DNA of 37,688 nt from Verrucomicrobiota bacterium (GCA_003219345.1 QHOP01000093.1:1-37688), one strand, 5' to 3'. Positions 23,106 to 32,434 are shown, counted from the stretch's first letter. The notes: generated by a model not told the origin, from the letters alone. Numbers and translations: made by a program.

Positions 23106-23582
23106 ATGAACTGGCTGGATTTGTGCAAAGATAAAAATCTGCAAGACCTGCCGTACCGTCTTGAGTTAAGCAGGGAAGGGAAAATCGTCATGAGCCCGAC
23201 ACGCAATCGGCATGGCTATCTGCAAAGCAGAATCGCCCGCGTGCTGGGCGAGTTGATGTCCACCGGCGAGACGCTGGTGGAATGCGCCATCGAAACCGAA
23301 GACGCCACCAAGGTGGCGGATGTCGTCTGGGTTTCGGACGAGCGGTTCAGAATCATCAAAGACGAAGCCAGTTGTTCGGTCGCGCCGGAAATTTGCATCG
23401 AGGTCTTGTCGCCGTTCAACACCGAAGAAGAAATGGCCCGCAAGCGGGAGTTGTATTTGCGTCCTGGCGCGAAGGAATGCTGGTTGTGCGACGAGGACGG
23501 ACGCACGCGGTTTTTCGACGCCGGCGGGCTGATGAAGGAATCGGTTCTGTGCCCCGAATTTCCGGCTCGATTGTCGGTTTGA
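23106..23582 (+). CDS. Uma2-family (DUF820) PD-(D/E)XK nuclease-like protein
   Basis: A 158-residue protein of the Uma2 family. The restriction-endonuclease-like core shows ETEDATKVADVVWVS (first acidic residue), ICIEVLSPFNTEEEM (Glu), RKRELYLRPGAKECWLCDEDG (Lys/Arg and closing strand) and a short C-terminal region. Members are numerous in cyanobacteria and other bacteria, are predicted endonucleases and have no settled biological role. It is a stand-alone gene between ccsA and secA. It is bracketed by two copies of a promoter-bearing 38-nt sequence, which suggests it was inserted between an old secA promoter and secA. Confidence 0.85.
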   Translation: MNWLDLCKDKNLQDLPYRLELSREGKIVMSPTRNRHGYLQSRIARVLGELMSTGETLVECAIETEDATKVADVVWVSDERFRIIKDEASCSVAPEICIEVLSPFNTEEEMARKRELYLRPGAKECWLCDEDGRTRFFDAGGLMKESVLCPEFPARLSV

Positions 23583-23610
23583 CGGCCAGCCGGGCAGGCA
23601 TCTCGAGTCC

Positions 23611-23648
23611 TTAAATCTTTTGACGCTTCACGGCTCATCCCGTAGCTT
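23611..23648 (+). promoter_or_regulatory. Second copy of the promoter repeat: candidate secA promoter
   Basis: TTGACG (23620-23625), 17 nt, TAGCTT (23643-23648); a repeat of 23062-23099. The secA ATG follows 23 nt later with a Shine-Dalgarno-like GAGG at spacing 5, so unlike Uma2 the secA message would have a short leader. Confidence 0.55.
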
Positions 23649-23671
23649 TCCCCACGCTTTTTGAGGCCGGA

Positions 23672-26600
23672 ATGATTGGTTTTATCATAAAAAAAATAAT
23701 CGGATCGAAGAACGACCGGGAAGTCCGGCGGCTGCGCCCGTTGGTTGCCAAGATCAACGAGATCGAAATGTCGCTGCAGTCATTGCCGGAAGAGGTGTTG
23801 CGCGAAAAGACAGCGGCCTGGAAAGAGCGCCTTTCCAAAATCGAAGACGACGCCGAACTGGCCGCGGCGCTGGACGAAATCCTGCCCGAAGCGTTCGCGG
23901 TCGTGAAAAACGCCTGCCGCCGGCTTTGGGGAACAGAGATAACCGTGCGCGGCCATCCGTCGAAGTGGGAGATGATCCCGTTCGATGTCCAGCTCATCGG
24001 TGGTTATGCGCTGCACTCCGGGCGGATCGCGGAAATGGCGACCGGCGAAGGCAAAACGCTGGTTATCTCGCCGCGCGTGACAGCGAGTGGATGGGTGCGG
24101 TTTACAAGATGGTAGGGTTGACCGTGGGATGCATTCTGCACGACCAGCCGCCGTCCGTGCGACGCGAGCAATACAGCCGCGACATCACCTACGGCACGAA
24201 CGCGGAGTTCGGTTTCGATTACCTGCGCGACAACGGGATGGCCACGAGCAAAGAGGAGCAGGTGCAGCGCGGCCATTACTACGCCATCGTGGACGAGGTG
24301 GACTCGATTCTCATTGATGAAGCACGTGTTCCGCTGATCATCAGCGGGCCCGCGGTGGTGGCGTATGATGACCAATACGGGAAATTTAAACCTGCCGTTG
24401 AATCGCTCGTCCACGCTCAGGAAAGGCTCTGCAGCCGTTTTCTCTCGGAAGCTGAAGAGTTGATGAGAAAACTGAGTCCCGCCGACGGCTCGGCGCCCGG
24501 CAACCCCGAATCGCTCGAGCGCGAAGCCGGTCTGCTGCTTTACCGTGTCAAGATGGGCCAGCCGAGGTCCGATGGGCTGTTGAAATTGCTTGAAGACCCG
24601 GAAAATCTCCGGTTGATGAACAAGGCGGAGTTGGAATTGCACGCTGACCAGTCGAAGAAGGAACTTTACGCGCAGAAGGAGGAACTCTTCTTCGCGATGG
24701 ACGAAAAGAGCCACGACGCCGATCTGACGGAGAAAGGACGCAATTTTCTCAGCCCCAAAGACCCGGACGCGTTTGTGTTGCCGGACCTGACGCTGGTTTT
24801 CCACGACATCGATGCGAGGACTGAACTGGACGCGCGCCAGCGCATGGAAATGAAGGCGAAGATTCAGGCCGAGTTCGAAGCGCGCGCGCAGCAGATTCAC
24901 TGTATCGCGCAATTGCTCAAGGCCTACTGCCTTTATCAGAAGGACGTGCAGTATGTGCTGCAGGACAACAAGGTCATCATCGTGGACGAGAACACCGGCC
25001 GTTTGATGACCGGTCGGCGTTGGAGCGATGGCTTGCATCAGGCGGTCGAAGCGAAGGAAGGCGTCGAAATCGAGCGCGAAACGCAGACGCTGGCGACCAT
25101 CACGATTCAAAATTATTTCCGCCTTTACCAGAAGCTCGCCGGCATGACCGGCACCGCCGAGACCGAGGCGCAGGAATTTTACGACATCTACAAGCTCGGC
25201 GTGCTGGTTATTCCGACCAATAAACCGGTCGCGCGCAAAGACGCGAACGATGCCGTCTATAAGACCAAGCGCGAGAAATACAGCGCGGTGCTCGGGGAGA
25301 TTCAAGACGTGCACGCGCAGGGCCGACCTATTCTCGTCGGCACCATTTCCGTCGAGGTCAGCGAGCACCTTTCGCGGATGCTGAAACGGACGGGAATCAT
25401 CCACTCCGTGCTGAACGCAAAGTATCACCAGCAGGAAGCGGAAATCGTCGCGCGCGCCGGCCAGCGCGGCTCGGTTACCATCGCGACGAACATGGCGGGC
25501 CGTGGCACGGACATCAAACTGGGCACTGGCGTAGCCGAAGTCGGCGGATTGCACGTCATCGGCACGGAGCGTCACGAAGCCCGCCGTATTGACCGCCAGT
25601 TGCGCGGACGTTGCGCGCGCCAGGGCGACCCCGGCTCGTCCCATTTCTTCATTTCGCTCGAAGACGATCTAATGCGGTTGTTCGGTTCGGACCGGATTGT
25701 GAAAGTGATGGAGCGGGTCGGCCTCGAAGAAGGCCAGGAGCTGACGCATCCGCTGTTAAACCGCTCCATTCAGCAAGCGCAAAAGCGCGTCGAGCAGCAC
25801 AACTTTCAGCGGCGCAAGCACACGCTCGAATACGACGACGTGATGAACAAGCAGCGGGAGGTCATCTACGGCTTCCGCAATGAAATCATCCACGGCGAAG
25901 ATGTGCGCGACCGGCTGATGGACATCATGGAGGAGGTCGTGCTGCAAAAGGTCGAGGAATTCACCGCGCGCGACGCCGAGGTGAGCGAGTGGGAGGTGCG
26001 GGGTCTGGCCGATTGGGTGAACCTGACGTTCCCCCTTGGCATGCCCGAGAGCGAAGTCGTCAAGGCGGCCAGGAGCGGTCAGGAGGAACCGGTGCGCGGC
26101 TCGATGTTCGCCCACTTGAGTCCCGCGCAGTTCGCTGTCTGCCAGTTCATCGCGGAGAGCGTGCGCAAGGCTTACGAGCTGAAAATCAGCTTTGAAAATC
26201 CGGAGCAGCTCAAAACCGTCGAACGTTACACGATTCTCAGCGCGATTGACCGCCTGTGGCAGGAGCATCTCTACGGCATGGACAGTCTGCGGAACAGCAT
26301 TGGCCTGCGGCAGTATGGCCAGCGCGACCCGCTCATCGAATACAAGGCCGAGGCGTTCAAGGTGTTTGATGAACTGATGGTCAACATCAAGACGGAGATT
26401 TGCCACAACATCTTCCGCAGCGCGTCGAGCCTGATGGCGTTCGAGCAGTTCCTGCGCAGCGTGCCGCAGAAGACGATGCACCAATCCACCAGCGCCTTCG
26501 GCGGAAACGAGCCGGCGAGCGACTCGGCGCCTCCCAAGGGGAGTGAAATGGTCAGCGAAGCGATGGCCGCGACGGAGAAGGCCAAGCCGGTCCGCACCGG

Positions 26601-26679
26601 ACCGAAAGTCGGACGCAACGATCCGTGCCCGTGCGGCAGCGGCAGGAAGTACAAGCATTGCTGCGGGAAGAACGCTTGA
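23672..26679 (+). pseudogene. secA: secA, preprotein translocase ATPase, interrupted by a small deletion
   Basis: About 1000 codons of SecA in two frames. The first frame (23672 to about 24070) gives MIGFIIKKIIGSKNDREVRR, the early NBD1 and Walker A, EMATGEGKTLV. The second resumes at LAARDSEWMGAVYK (about 24073) and continues to the end with DEVDSILIDEAR, GRGTDIKLGTG, QLRGRCARQGDPGSS and the C-terminal zinc motif CPCGSGRKYKHCC. Compared with E. coli SecA, about 22 residues after Walker A (the LPAYLNALTGKGVHVVT region) are missing, i.e. near 67 nt, which shifts the frame. As written, no functional SecA is made. SecA is normally essential, so a sequence or assembly error, or a second secA elsewhere, is likely. 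The ATG is supported by GAGG 5 nt upstream. Confidence 0.88.
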
Positions 26680-26747
26680 GCAGGAGTTGAACTGCAAAAC
26701 CGATTTTGCGGTTGCTCACTCTACCGGCCGGCTGATAGGAACAGCGC

Positions 26748-27857
26748 ATGTTTGTGCTTCTTTTTTTGGCGGCCTGCTTCCTGGCGTACTCCAACGGCGC
26801 GAATGACAACTTCAAAGGGGTCGCGTCGCTCTTTAGCAGTAAGACATGCAATTACAGGACCGCGATTGGGTGGGCCACGGTCACGACGTTCGGCGGTTCT
26901 GTCTGCTCCATTTTTCTCGCGCGATCGCTGTTGAAAAAATTCTCCGGCCAGGGCTTTGTCCCTGACGCGGTTGTCGGCTCGGAATATTTTGTTTTGGCAG
27001 TGGCCGTCGGCACCGGCCTCACCGTCATTTTGGCTGCGGTCACCGGGTTTCCGGTCTCGACGACGCATGGATTAATAGGCGCGATCATCGGCAGCGGCCT
27101 GATCACGGTTGGCGCGCAAGTGAACTTTGGATTTCTGAGGGAGAGTTTTTTTCTCCCGCTCTTGCTCAGCCCCATTCTGGCTGTCGTTCTGTCACCGCTG
27201 CTTTACATCTTCTTTCGGCTCGTTCGACTTCGTCTGGGTATCACCAAAGAATGGTGCGTTTGTGCGGGCCGGAAACAAGAGGTCATTCCCATTCCTCAGC
27301 CGTCGGTGATGGCAATGCCAACCGCCCCGATGGTGAGCTTGTCGGTGGACAAAGCAGCCGCCTGTGCGGAGCGTTACGTGGGGACTTACCTGGGCATTAA
27401 TTGCCAGAAGGCCATGGAGGCGGCGCATTTCCTCAGCGCCGGCGCGGTAAGTTTTGCACGTGGACTGAACGACACGCCCAAGATTGCCGCGCTGCTGCTC
27501 CTGGTCAAGGCGATGGATATTCGCTGGGGCATGGCTGCCGTGGCTGCGGCCATCGCCATCGGCGGGCTGGTCAACGCGAAGAAAGTGGCGGAGACGATGA
27601 GTCACAAGATTACCGGAATGAACGCCGGTCAGGGATTCGCCGCGAACCTCTCAACGAGCATTTTGGTGATTTTGGCGAGCCTGATTGGTTTGCCGGTTTC
27701 CACGACGCACGTTTCAGTCGGTTCACTTTTCGGCATCGGGATGGCAACGCGCCAGGCAAACATTCGTGTGGTCAATGGGATTTTGCTGTCGTGGGTGCTG
27801 ACGATTCCGTGCGCGGCGCTCATGAGTGGATTGGTCTATTGTCTGGTGCGCCGCTGA
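26748..27857 (+). CDS. pit: Inorganic phosphate transporter, PiT family
   Basis: A 369-residue membrane permease for phosphate (as metal-phosphate with protons). Both inverted-repeat signatures are visible: N-terminal AYSNGANDNFKGVASLF and C-terminal SFARGLNDTPKIAALLL, each with a matching GFPVSTTHGLIGAIIG or GLPVSTTHVSVGSLFG. About ten hydrophobic segments are split by a polar loop (about 165-215) containing a Cys pair (EWCVCAGRKQE). ATG 26748 is preceded by AGGA at good spacing. It lies 68 nt after secA on the same strand. No PhoU-like gene is adjacent. Confidence 0.93.
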   Translation: MFVLLFLAACFLAYSNGANDNFKGVASLFSSKTCNYRTAIGWATVTTFGGSVCSIFLARSLLKKFSGQGFVPDAVVGSEYFVLAVAVGTGLTVILAAVTGFPVSTTHGLIGAIIGSGLITVGAQVNFGFLRESFFLPLLLSPILAVVLSPLLYIFFRLVRLRLGITKEWCVCAGRKQEVIPIPQPSVMAMPTAPMVSLSVDKAAACAERYVGTYLGINCQKAMEAAHFLSAGAVSFARGLNDTPKIAALLLLVKAMDIRWGMAAVAAAIAIGGLVNAKKVAETMSHKITGMNAGQGFAANLSTSILVILASLIGLPVSTTHVSVGSLFGIGMATRQANIRVVNGILLSWVLTIPCAALMSGLVYCLVRR

Positions 27858-27915
27858 TAAAGCGCCGGGTCAAGCAGCAGTACCTGGCGATCAACGGCAC
27901 AATGTCAATTCTGCG

Positions 27916-27944
27916 CGTTTTGAACGTTAAAACGGGGTTTTTCA
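27916..27944 (+). terminator. Weak terminator-like hairpin after pit
   Basis: CGTTTT (27916-27921) and AAAACG (27929-27934) around a 7-nt loop, then GGG and a run of T. The stem is short and AT-rich, so strength is doubtful. The rest of the 215-nt gap shows nothing clear. Confidence 0.35.
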
Positions 27945-28072
27945 GGAAAAATTCGAACGCAGGTGAAAATTGGGCGCAATTCAGCTCCGGCTTGATTTGA
28001 ACGCGGCTGATGAAACGCTGTCTATTGAATGTCAGCAGTGCTGACAACCGAACCAAACGAAAGGAATACACC

Positions 28073-28417
28073 ATGAGAATGCAAAAGTCATTGGCGTTGG
28101 TTGCTGGAGTGGCGGCGGTGTTATTGGTCGCGAGCGCGGTGCGCAGCTTCGCGGCGGATCGAGCCGTGACCATCACCGGCGAGGGCAAGTGCGCCAAGTG
28201 CGCCTTGAAAGAGGCCAAAGAGTGCCAGAACGTTATCCAGGTGACAAAGGATGACAAGACGGTGAACTACTGGTTGGTCGCGAATGACGTGAGCAAGGAG
28301 TTCCACGGCAAACTGTGCAGAGAGACCAAAAAGGTCACCGCCACCGGCACGGTCAAAGAGGTGGACGGCAAACTGCAACTGACGGCCACCAAGATCGAGT
28401 TGGCGGAGAAAGAATAA
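28073..28417 (+). CDS. Small exported cysteine-containing protein (DUF6370-like)
   Basis: A 114-residue secreted protein: signal peptide MQKSLALVAGVAAVLLVASA ending near SFAA, then a compact domain with ITGEGKCAKCALKEAKEC (three Cys) and a later LCRETKKVTATGTVKEV, KLQLTATKIE. The layout resembles small periplasmic proteins of the DUF6370 kind, for which I know no proven function; the Cys cluster suggests metal or redox chemistry. ATG 28073 has AAGGAA 8 nt upstream; the frame opens earlier at 28010, but the signal peptide starts here. A strong terminator follows, so the gene is probably monocistronic. Confidence 0.8.
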   Translation: MRMQKSLALVAGVAAVLLVASAVRSFAADRAVTITGEGKCAKCALKEAKECQNVIQVTKDDKTVNYWLVANDVSKEFHGKLCRETKKVTATGTVKEVDGKLQLTATKIELAEKE

Positions 28418-28434
28418 TCGAACAAGAAAAGGAC

Positions 28435-28483
28435 CCGCCCGCAGTTCGGACCGGATCGGTCGAGCTGCGGGCGGTTTGTTTTT
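28435..28483 (+). terminator. Strong intrinsic terminator
   Basis: CCGCCCGCAG (28435-28444) pairs perfectly with CTGCGGGCGG (28465-28474). Inner pairing continues through TCG/CGA and GACCG/CGGTC, giving a long hairpin followed by TTTGTTTTT. Confidence 0.9.
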
Positions 28484-28576
28484 GAGAGAGGAGTTCGTGC
28501 TGCGGATTTTATTGCGGAGCTGCGCTCATTGCGCGCGACATTGGCGGTGAGCTTTTGAAATCCTGCCGTTCGGGAT

Positions 28577-29230
28577 TCAAGCGCCTGGTTTTGGATTTCC
28601 CGGCGGCTGTTGGCCGATTTGCCAGCGCGACGTCATCCCGTGAGCGGCCAATCCCATCACAATCCCGAAAATGCAAATCCCCAGCTCGAGCCCCGCGGCC
28701 ATCGCCACGGCCCAAATCCAGCGGCTTTTCGTGACTTCCCCCAGCATGGCCACGAACATCACGCCGAAGGTCATTCCATTGCTGAAATGATACGCCCAGC
28801 CTGTCAAATGAGCGGCCAGCGCATAATGGGTTTGTGCAGCAGTCTGCCCCAGGATCATCGCGCCAAACGCGGGAAAGACTTTGAAGAGATTCAACGGCGC
28901 AACCATCGAGTCGATCCCCCACGTCGTTGCGAAGACAAAGGGCAGACGAAACAGGTCATAAGCGAGGGCCGCAAGCAGACCCGATGCGACGCCGATCCCT
29001 ACGCCGCGCCAGAGTTGTCTGTCGCCATGAATTAAATCGGCAAGGGAAAGCGCGGCGAGTCCGGCCAGTGCCGGCAGGAAGATGAACAGCGTGAACTCAC
29101 GCATCGGGCAGAGTCGGTAGAAATCGGCAAGGAGGCAAGCGATGGAGGTTGCTGCCAGGATGAAGGCAATCGAGCGCCCCGTTCGAGACCATAAATTCCA
29201 GGGCCGCCGGTTAAAACTCTTCGCCTGCAT
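28577..29230 (-). CDS. Multi-pass membrane protein of unknown function
   Basis: A 217-residue integral membrane protein with about six hydrophobic helices: SIAFILAATSIACLLADF, LFIFLPALAGLAALSLA, VGIGVASGLLAALAYDL, FPAFGAMILGQ, FGVMFVAMLGE and WAVAMAAGLELGICIFGIVM. A conserved-looking YALAAHLTGWAYHFSNG segment carries two His. I do not recognise the family. It is the last gene of the minus-strand group that includes the HMBD and barrel proteins, 183 nt after the former, so a metal-related context is likely but its role is unknown. ATG 29230 is the first start in frame. Confidence 0.65.
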   Translation of the reverse strand: MQAKSFNRRPWNLWSRTGRSIAFILAATSIACLLADFYRLCPMREFTLFIFLPALAGLAALSLADLIHGDRQLWRGVGIGVASGLLAALAYDLFRLPFVFATTWGIDSMVAPLNLFKVFPAFGAMILGQTAAQTHYALAAHLTGWAYHFSNGMTFGVMFVAMLGEVTKSRWIWAVAMAAGLELGICIFGIVMGLAAHGMTSRWQIGQQPPGNPKPGA

Positions 29231-29413
29231 GATGTAAAGATGAAGCCAGGATAAACCGGAGAGCGCGGCATAGCCAGTTTGGTTCTTTACTCTCCGACAA
29301 CCGCGAAGCGACTTTTCCGGAACAGAGCATTGACATTTGCATCGGACCTACACCCCGCAATACTCGAGCCCAATAAATCCCGGAGTCTGGTCGAACCTGA
29401 CCACCATTGCAAC

Positions 29414-30745
29414 TCATGGCAGAATTTGGACGCCAAAGGGAGCGAACCGTGAACGTCCATCAATCTGCACTTGGGCGAAGAGCCGAACAAATCCGGGTTG
29501 TAACGCAAAAATCTGAAAAAGCAGCTCCGGCCCGCCGCGTGCAGACGGGTTCAAGACCGGCGGACCCGTCGGATGCATGTGCAGCACGGTCTTGTAGTCT
29601 TCGCTGAAGCCGACGATGTGAGCAAAAGTTGCCATGATCGGCTCCAGTTGGGTGAAGCCTTTTCCGTCTGCGGTGGTGATCCGCAGCCTGGCAACCGCAG
29701 GCCTCCCAACCTTGAGTTGGTTTTGGTCGAGGAACAATTCATAATTCAGTCCGTCCACAATGGCTTTGAACTTGACGGCGCGATCCGTCAGCGGTTGGCC
29801 CGTCGTGAGCGAAGGAATGTCCGTCATCGCGTATAGCTGCAGCCCGAGCGGGTACGGTCGCAAGTCCGCCCAAACGCGGTAGCCGCCCGGTTTTCGGGGA
29901 GTAAAACTGAAGACGTACTCACCGGGCGTGCCCGTTGGCTGCGGGTGTTCGTGGTGATAATCCGTCAAGCTCGAATCGATGATGAGCAGATGTATTTTCT
30001 GAGAATGGGTTTCAATGAGATCGGCAGGCAGCATCGATTGTCCGGTTACCCTTTCCAGCCGGAGAAACACTGTGACCGCCTGACCCGCCGCCAGGGGACC
30101 GGCGGTCCGGACCGATGCGCGAACCGTTTGCTGCATCGCCAAAGCAGTGCCGGAGTCGGCCGGGAGGACTCTAACCAGTTGATCCAGTTCCATGCCACAT
30201 TTTGGGCAGAGTGCCGTCTGCTTCCCGGTGACATTCGGGTGCATCGGACACCTGTATCGGTAGGCGAGTGTCTGCGCCGAGGTCCTTATGCTTTCAGTGA
30301 AATAGGCCCTGACCTTATAGAACAACGCCAAAACGTTCCGAAGCTCCGCTTCCGACTGGGCCTGCTTCATTCTGTCTGCCTGGCCGTGCAGTGCGGAAAC
30401 AGCCTGGCCAAGCGCCGTCAAATCCGCTTTAAACGCGCCGGCGTGTTCCCGGCCTTCGGTGTTGGCATTGGCCAGCAGCCCGTTCAACGCCACGCCCAGA
30501 ATCGTATCTTCGTTGTGAATCGAACCAAGGTCTTTCGTCTTTACGTAGTGCTCAAGCCGGTTAACGACCTGCAGCAACATCGCCAGCGCTTCAACCGAAG
30601 ACGACAACGGAGGTGCTGGCATAACGGTGTTTGTGCCGGGGACATTCTGTGTCTGCGCGGCTTCGGCTCCGCGCACAACGCACATCCCGAGCACGAATGA
30701 CCAGATGATTGGTTTCGCACTTACTCGGCGGACGAATCGTTTCAT
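29414..30745 (-). CDS. Exported heavy-metal-binding domain (HMBD) protein
   Basis: A 443-residue secreted protein with an N-terminal signal (WSFVLGMCVVRGAEA). After a helical region (about 50-160) comes a heavy-metal-binding domain, YRCPMHPNVTGKQTALCPKC (residues 164-183), the Cys-x-x-His...Cys-x-x-Cys unit found in Cu/Ag efflux proteins (CusB, CopB types). The C-terminal half is beta-rich with His-containing motifs DYHHEHPQP and VLHMHPTGPP, a region seen in predicted copper-handling proteins. It has no ATPase or RND features. It probably binds or senses copper or silver in the periplasm. Neighbouring genes encode an outer-membrane barrel, a CxxC protein and a copper-dependent lysyl oxidase. 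Confidence 0.8.
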   Translation of the reverse strand: MKRFVRRVSAKPIIWSFVLGMCVVRGAEAAQTQNVPGTNTVMPAPPLSSSVEALAMLLQVVNRLEHYVKTKDLGSIHNEDTILGVALNGLLANANTEGREHAGAFKADLTALGQAVSALHGQADRMKQAQSEAELRNVLALFYKVRAYFTESIRTSAQTLAYRYRCPMHPNVTGKQTALCPKCGMELDQLVRVLPADSGTALAMQQTVRASVRTAGPLAAGQAVTVFLRLERVTGQSMLPADLIETHSQKIHLLIIDSSLTDYHHEHPQPTGTPGEYVFSFTPRKPGGYRVWADLRPYPLGLQLYAMTDIPSLTTGQPLTDRAVKFKAIVDGLNYELFLDQNQLKVGRPAVARLRITTADGKGFTQLEPIMATFAHIVGFSEDYKTVLHMHPTGPPVLNPSARGGPELLFQIFALQPGFVRLFAQVQIDGRSRFAPFGVQILP

Positions 30746-30987
30746 GCGTTGAGCCAGTAGTCGGGTTGCAGTTTCATCAGTTAGTTAAGCCGATCAAGCA
30801 CAGGGAATATAGTTCATATTTCCGCAACGGTGTCCTGGTCATCCTGGTGAAAAGATTGTTTGTCGACGTTTGCCTTGCGACCTTAACGCGATACTGCCAG
30901 TCGATCTGCCTCGGGGTGCACGGCTGAAATGGCGACGACGCGGTCTGCGGCCGGAAATTCTCCGGAGTTTGGCTTCTTCCGGTCGAT

Positions 30988-31950
30988 TCAAAACCGCCAG
31001 TTCACCGCGGCACGCACGCGATAATCCGGGACGCTTTGCAGCGCGGTGTTGTCGATGCTCATCGGCAGGTCCGCTCCAACCTCCGCGCTTAGACGCTCAC
31101 CCCACGTAACGCTGATTTGCGGGCCGAGAAAGACCGAGGTGATGCCGGTGTCGTCAGCTTTCGCCCCCTGAAACGTGTCGCGGCCCTTGCTTTCCCCGGA
31201 GACGTTGAGTTGAAGGGCGACGGTGTCGTTTTCGTTTAACGAGAGGTAAACGCCTGGCCCGCCCCACCAGGTCAAATCGTTGGCGTACTGATAATCGAAG
31301 TCGCCTTTCGTGCGAATCGTGTACTGGGCGTTAACGGTAAGGAACGAGCGATGGCGGCGTGCAAAAATGCCGGTGCCAACGATGCCATCGACCGAGCCGC
31401 TGCCGAGCGCCAGGTCGTGCCCGTGAATGCCGCTTTCCGCTGCGCCAGGCGGGGGCGGCGGCGCGGTCAATTCATCCTGCTCCTCCTTCAATCGGTCGCT
31501 GCGGCCGGTCGGGAATTTCACCCCGGCGTGCAGGGTCCACGCGAACGTGTCGTTTTTCGTTGCCTGGCGATACGCCAAAAAGTTCGCGACGAGTGAAACG
31601 TCGCCGACGCCTGATTCTGTGCCGTGCTCGACTCGACCGGAATCGTCGGCGCGTTGAAACGAGCGATAGATGATTGGCAGGTTGATTTGCACTCCGAAAC
31701 GGTCGGTGAAGTTATAGCCGGCGAAGAGTTGTGAGATCGAACTATCCAGATGCTGGTTGAGGGAGTTGGGCACTTGGCGGCCGTCCTCCTGCAACGTGCC
31801 GTAATGCGTGACCTGTTCCGCCACGCCCAGAGTGAACCCTTTGTTAACTTCCCCGCGCGCCTGCATCGCGGAATAGACCGAGCACAAATCGCAGGCTGTC
31901 GCCGGCGCCGCCACGACACCGGCCAAAACAGACAAACTCAAAATTTTCAT
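30988..31950 (-). CDS. Outer-membrane beta-barrel protein (MetA-pathway/transporter-like)
   Basis: A 320-residue protein with signal peptide (MKILSLSVLAGVVAAPATA) directly followed by CDLCSVYSAM, a CxxC at the mature N-terminus. The rest alternates polar and aromatic strands (FAGYNFTDRFGVQINLPIIY, GVGDVSLVANFLAYR, HAGVKFPTGRSDRL, VYLSLNENDTVALQLNVSG) and ends in VRAAVNWRF, the terminal Phe expected of outer-membrane barrels. A loop holds a PPPPPG run. It resembles the 'putative MetA-pathway of phenol degradation' barrels, often found beside metal or organic transport genes. Substrate unknown; the mature Cys pair and neighbours suggest metal. Confidence 0.75.
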   Translation of the reverse strand: MKILSLSVLAGVVAAPATACDLCSVYSAMQARGEVNKGFTLGVAEQVTHYGTLQEDGRQVPNSLNQHLDSSISQLFAGYNFTDRFGVQINLPIIYRSFQRADDSGRVEHGTESGVGDVSLVANFLAYRQATKNDTFAWTLHAGVKFPTGRSDRLKEEQDELTAPPPPPGAAESGIHGHDLALGSGSVDGIVGTGIFARRHRSFLTVNAQYTIRTKGDFDYQYANDLTWWGGPGVYLSLNENDTVALQLNVSGESKGRDTFQGAKADDTGITSVFLGPQISVTWGERLSAEVGADLPMSIDNTALQSVPDYRVRAAVNWRF

Positions 31951-32053
31951 TCAGAAACTCCACGATTGCGAGGAAGCCAAAGGCTTCGCTCAAGATGAGC
32001 GGAACAGAATGTGGGTGCCGCCCCCACGGCGACGCCCGGACAAAAGAAGTGCC

Positions 32054-32434
32054 TTAACCGTGGAGATTTCGCGGCGGAGGAGTGGGAGGGGTTTCGCTAC
32101 GCGCGCCAGCCGAGTGTGGCGGAAAGAATTGAAGAGTATCGCGAGCGGGCGGAAAGATACCGACCGGCGAAGACGCCAGGAAGAAGTCGAGTTTGGTCTG
32201 CAGTTTTTGTGTCTCCTGCTTTTGCTCGGACTTCTTTCCCTGGGCGACGAATTTGCAAATCGGGCAGGGATGCTTGCCATCGAACGTTTTGACCAGCGCT
32301 TCCTTGAACGGGTCGGCTTGCGAATAACCCGCTACCATCGTCACCCAAGCGACGGATTGAAGGATAGCCCAATGCCCGCCCAGCACGAAGGTGAGCGTCA
32401 CGACTGTCAACCATTTGAGCAGCCTCGATGACAC
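32054..32434 (-). CDS. Small membrane protein with CPxC motif (DUF2946-like)
   Basis: About 126 residues from GTG 32434 (TTG 32443 is an alternative; the open frame continues to 32647 but that part looks non-coding and overlaps the lysyl oxidase gene). A hydrophobic signal or anchor (LLKWLTVVTLTFVLGGHWAIL) is followed by HPCPICKFVAQGKKSEQKQE and a Pro-rich C-terminus. It resembles DUF2946 proteins, small exported proteins with one CxxC found near copper genes, and a second such gene lies at 35125. It sits 103 nt before the barrel gene on the same strand. The assignment is tentative. Confidence 0.6.
   Translation of the reverse strand: MSSRLLKWLTVVTLTFVLGGHWAILQSVAWVTMVAGYSQADPFKEALVKTFDGKHPCPICKFVAQGKKSEQKQETQKLQTKLDFFLASSPVGIFPPARDTLQFFPPHSAGARSETPPTPPPRNLHG

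Noticed and set aside
24004..25644. Long antisense open frame (about 546 codons) opposite secA
   Set aside because: Shadow of the SecA reading frame with biased composition and no domain.
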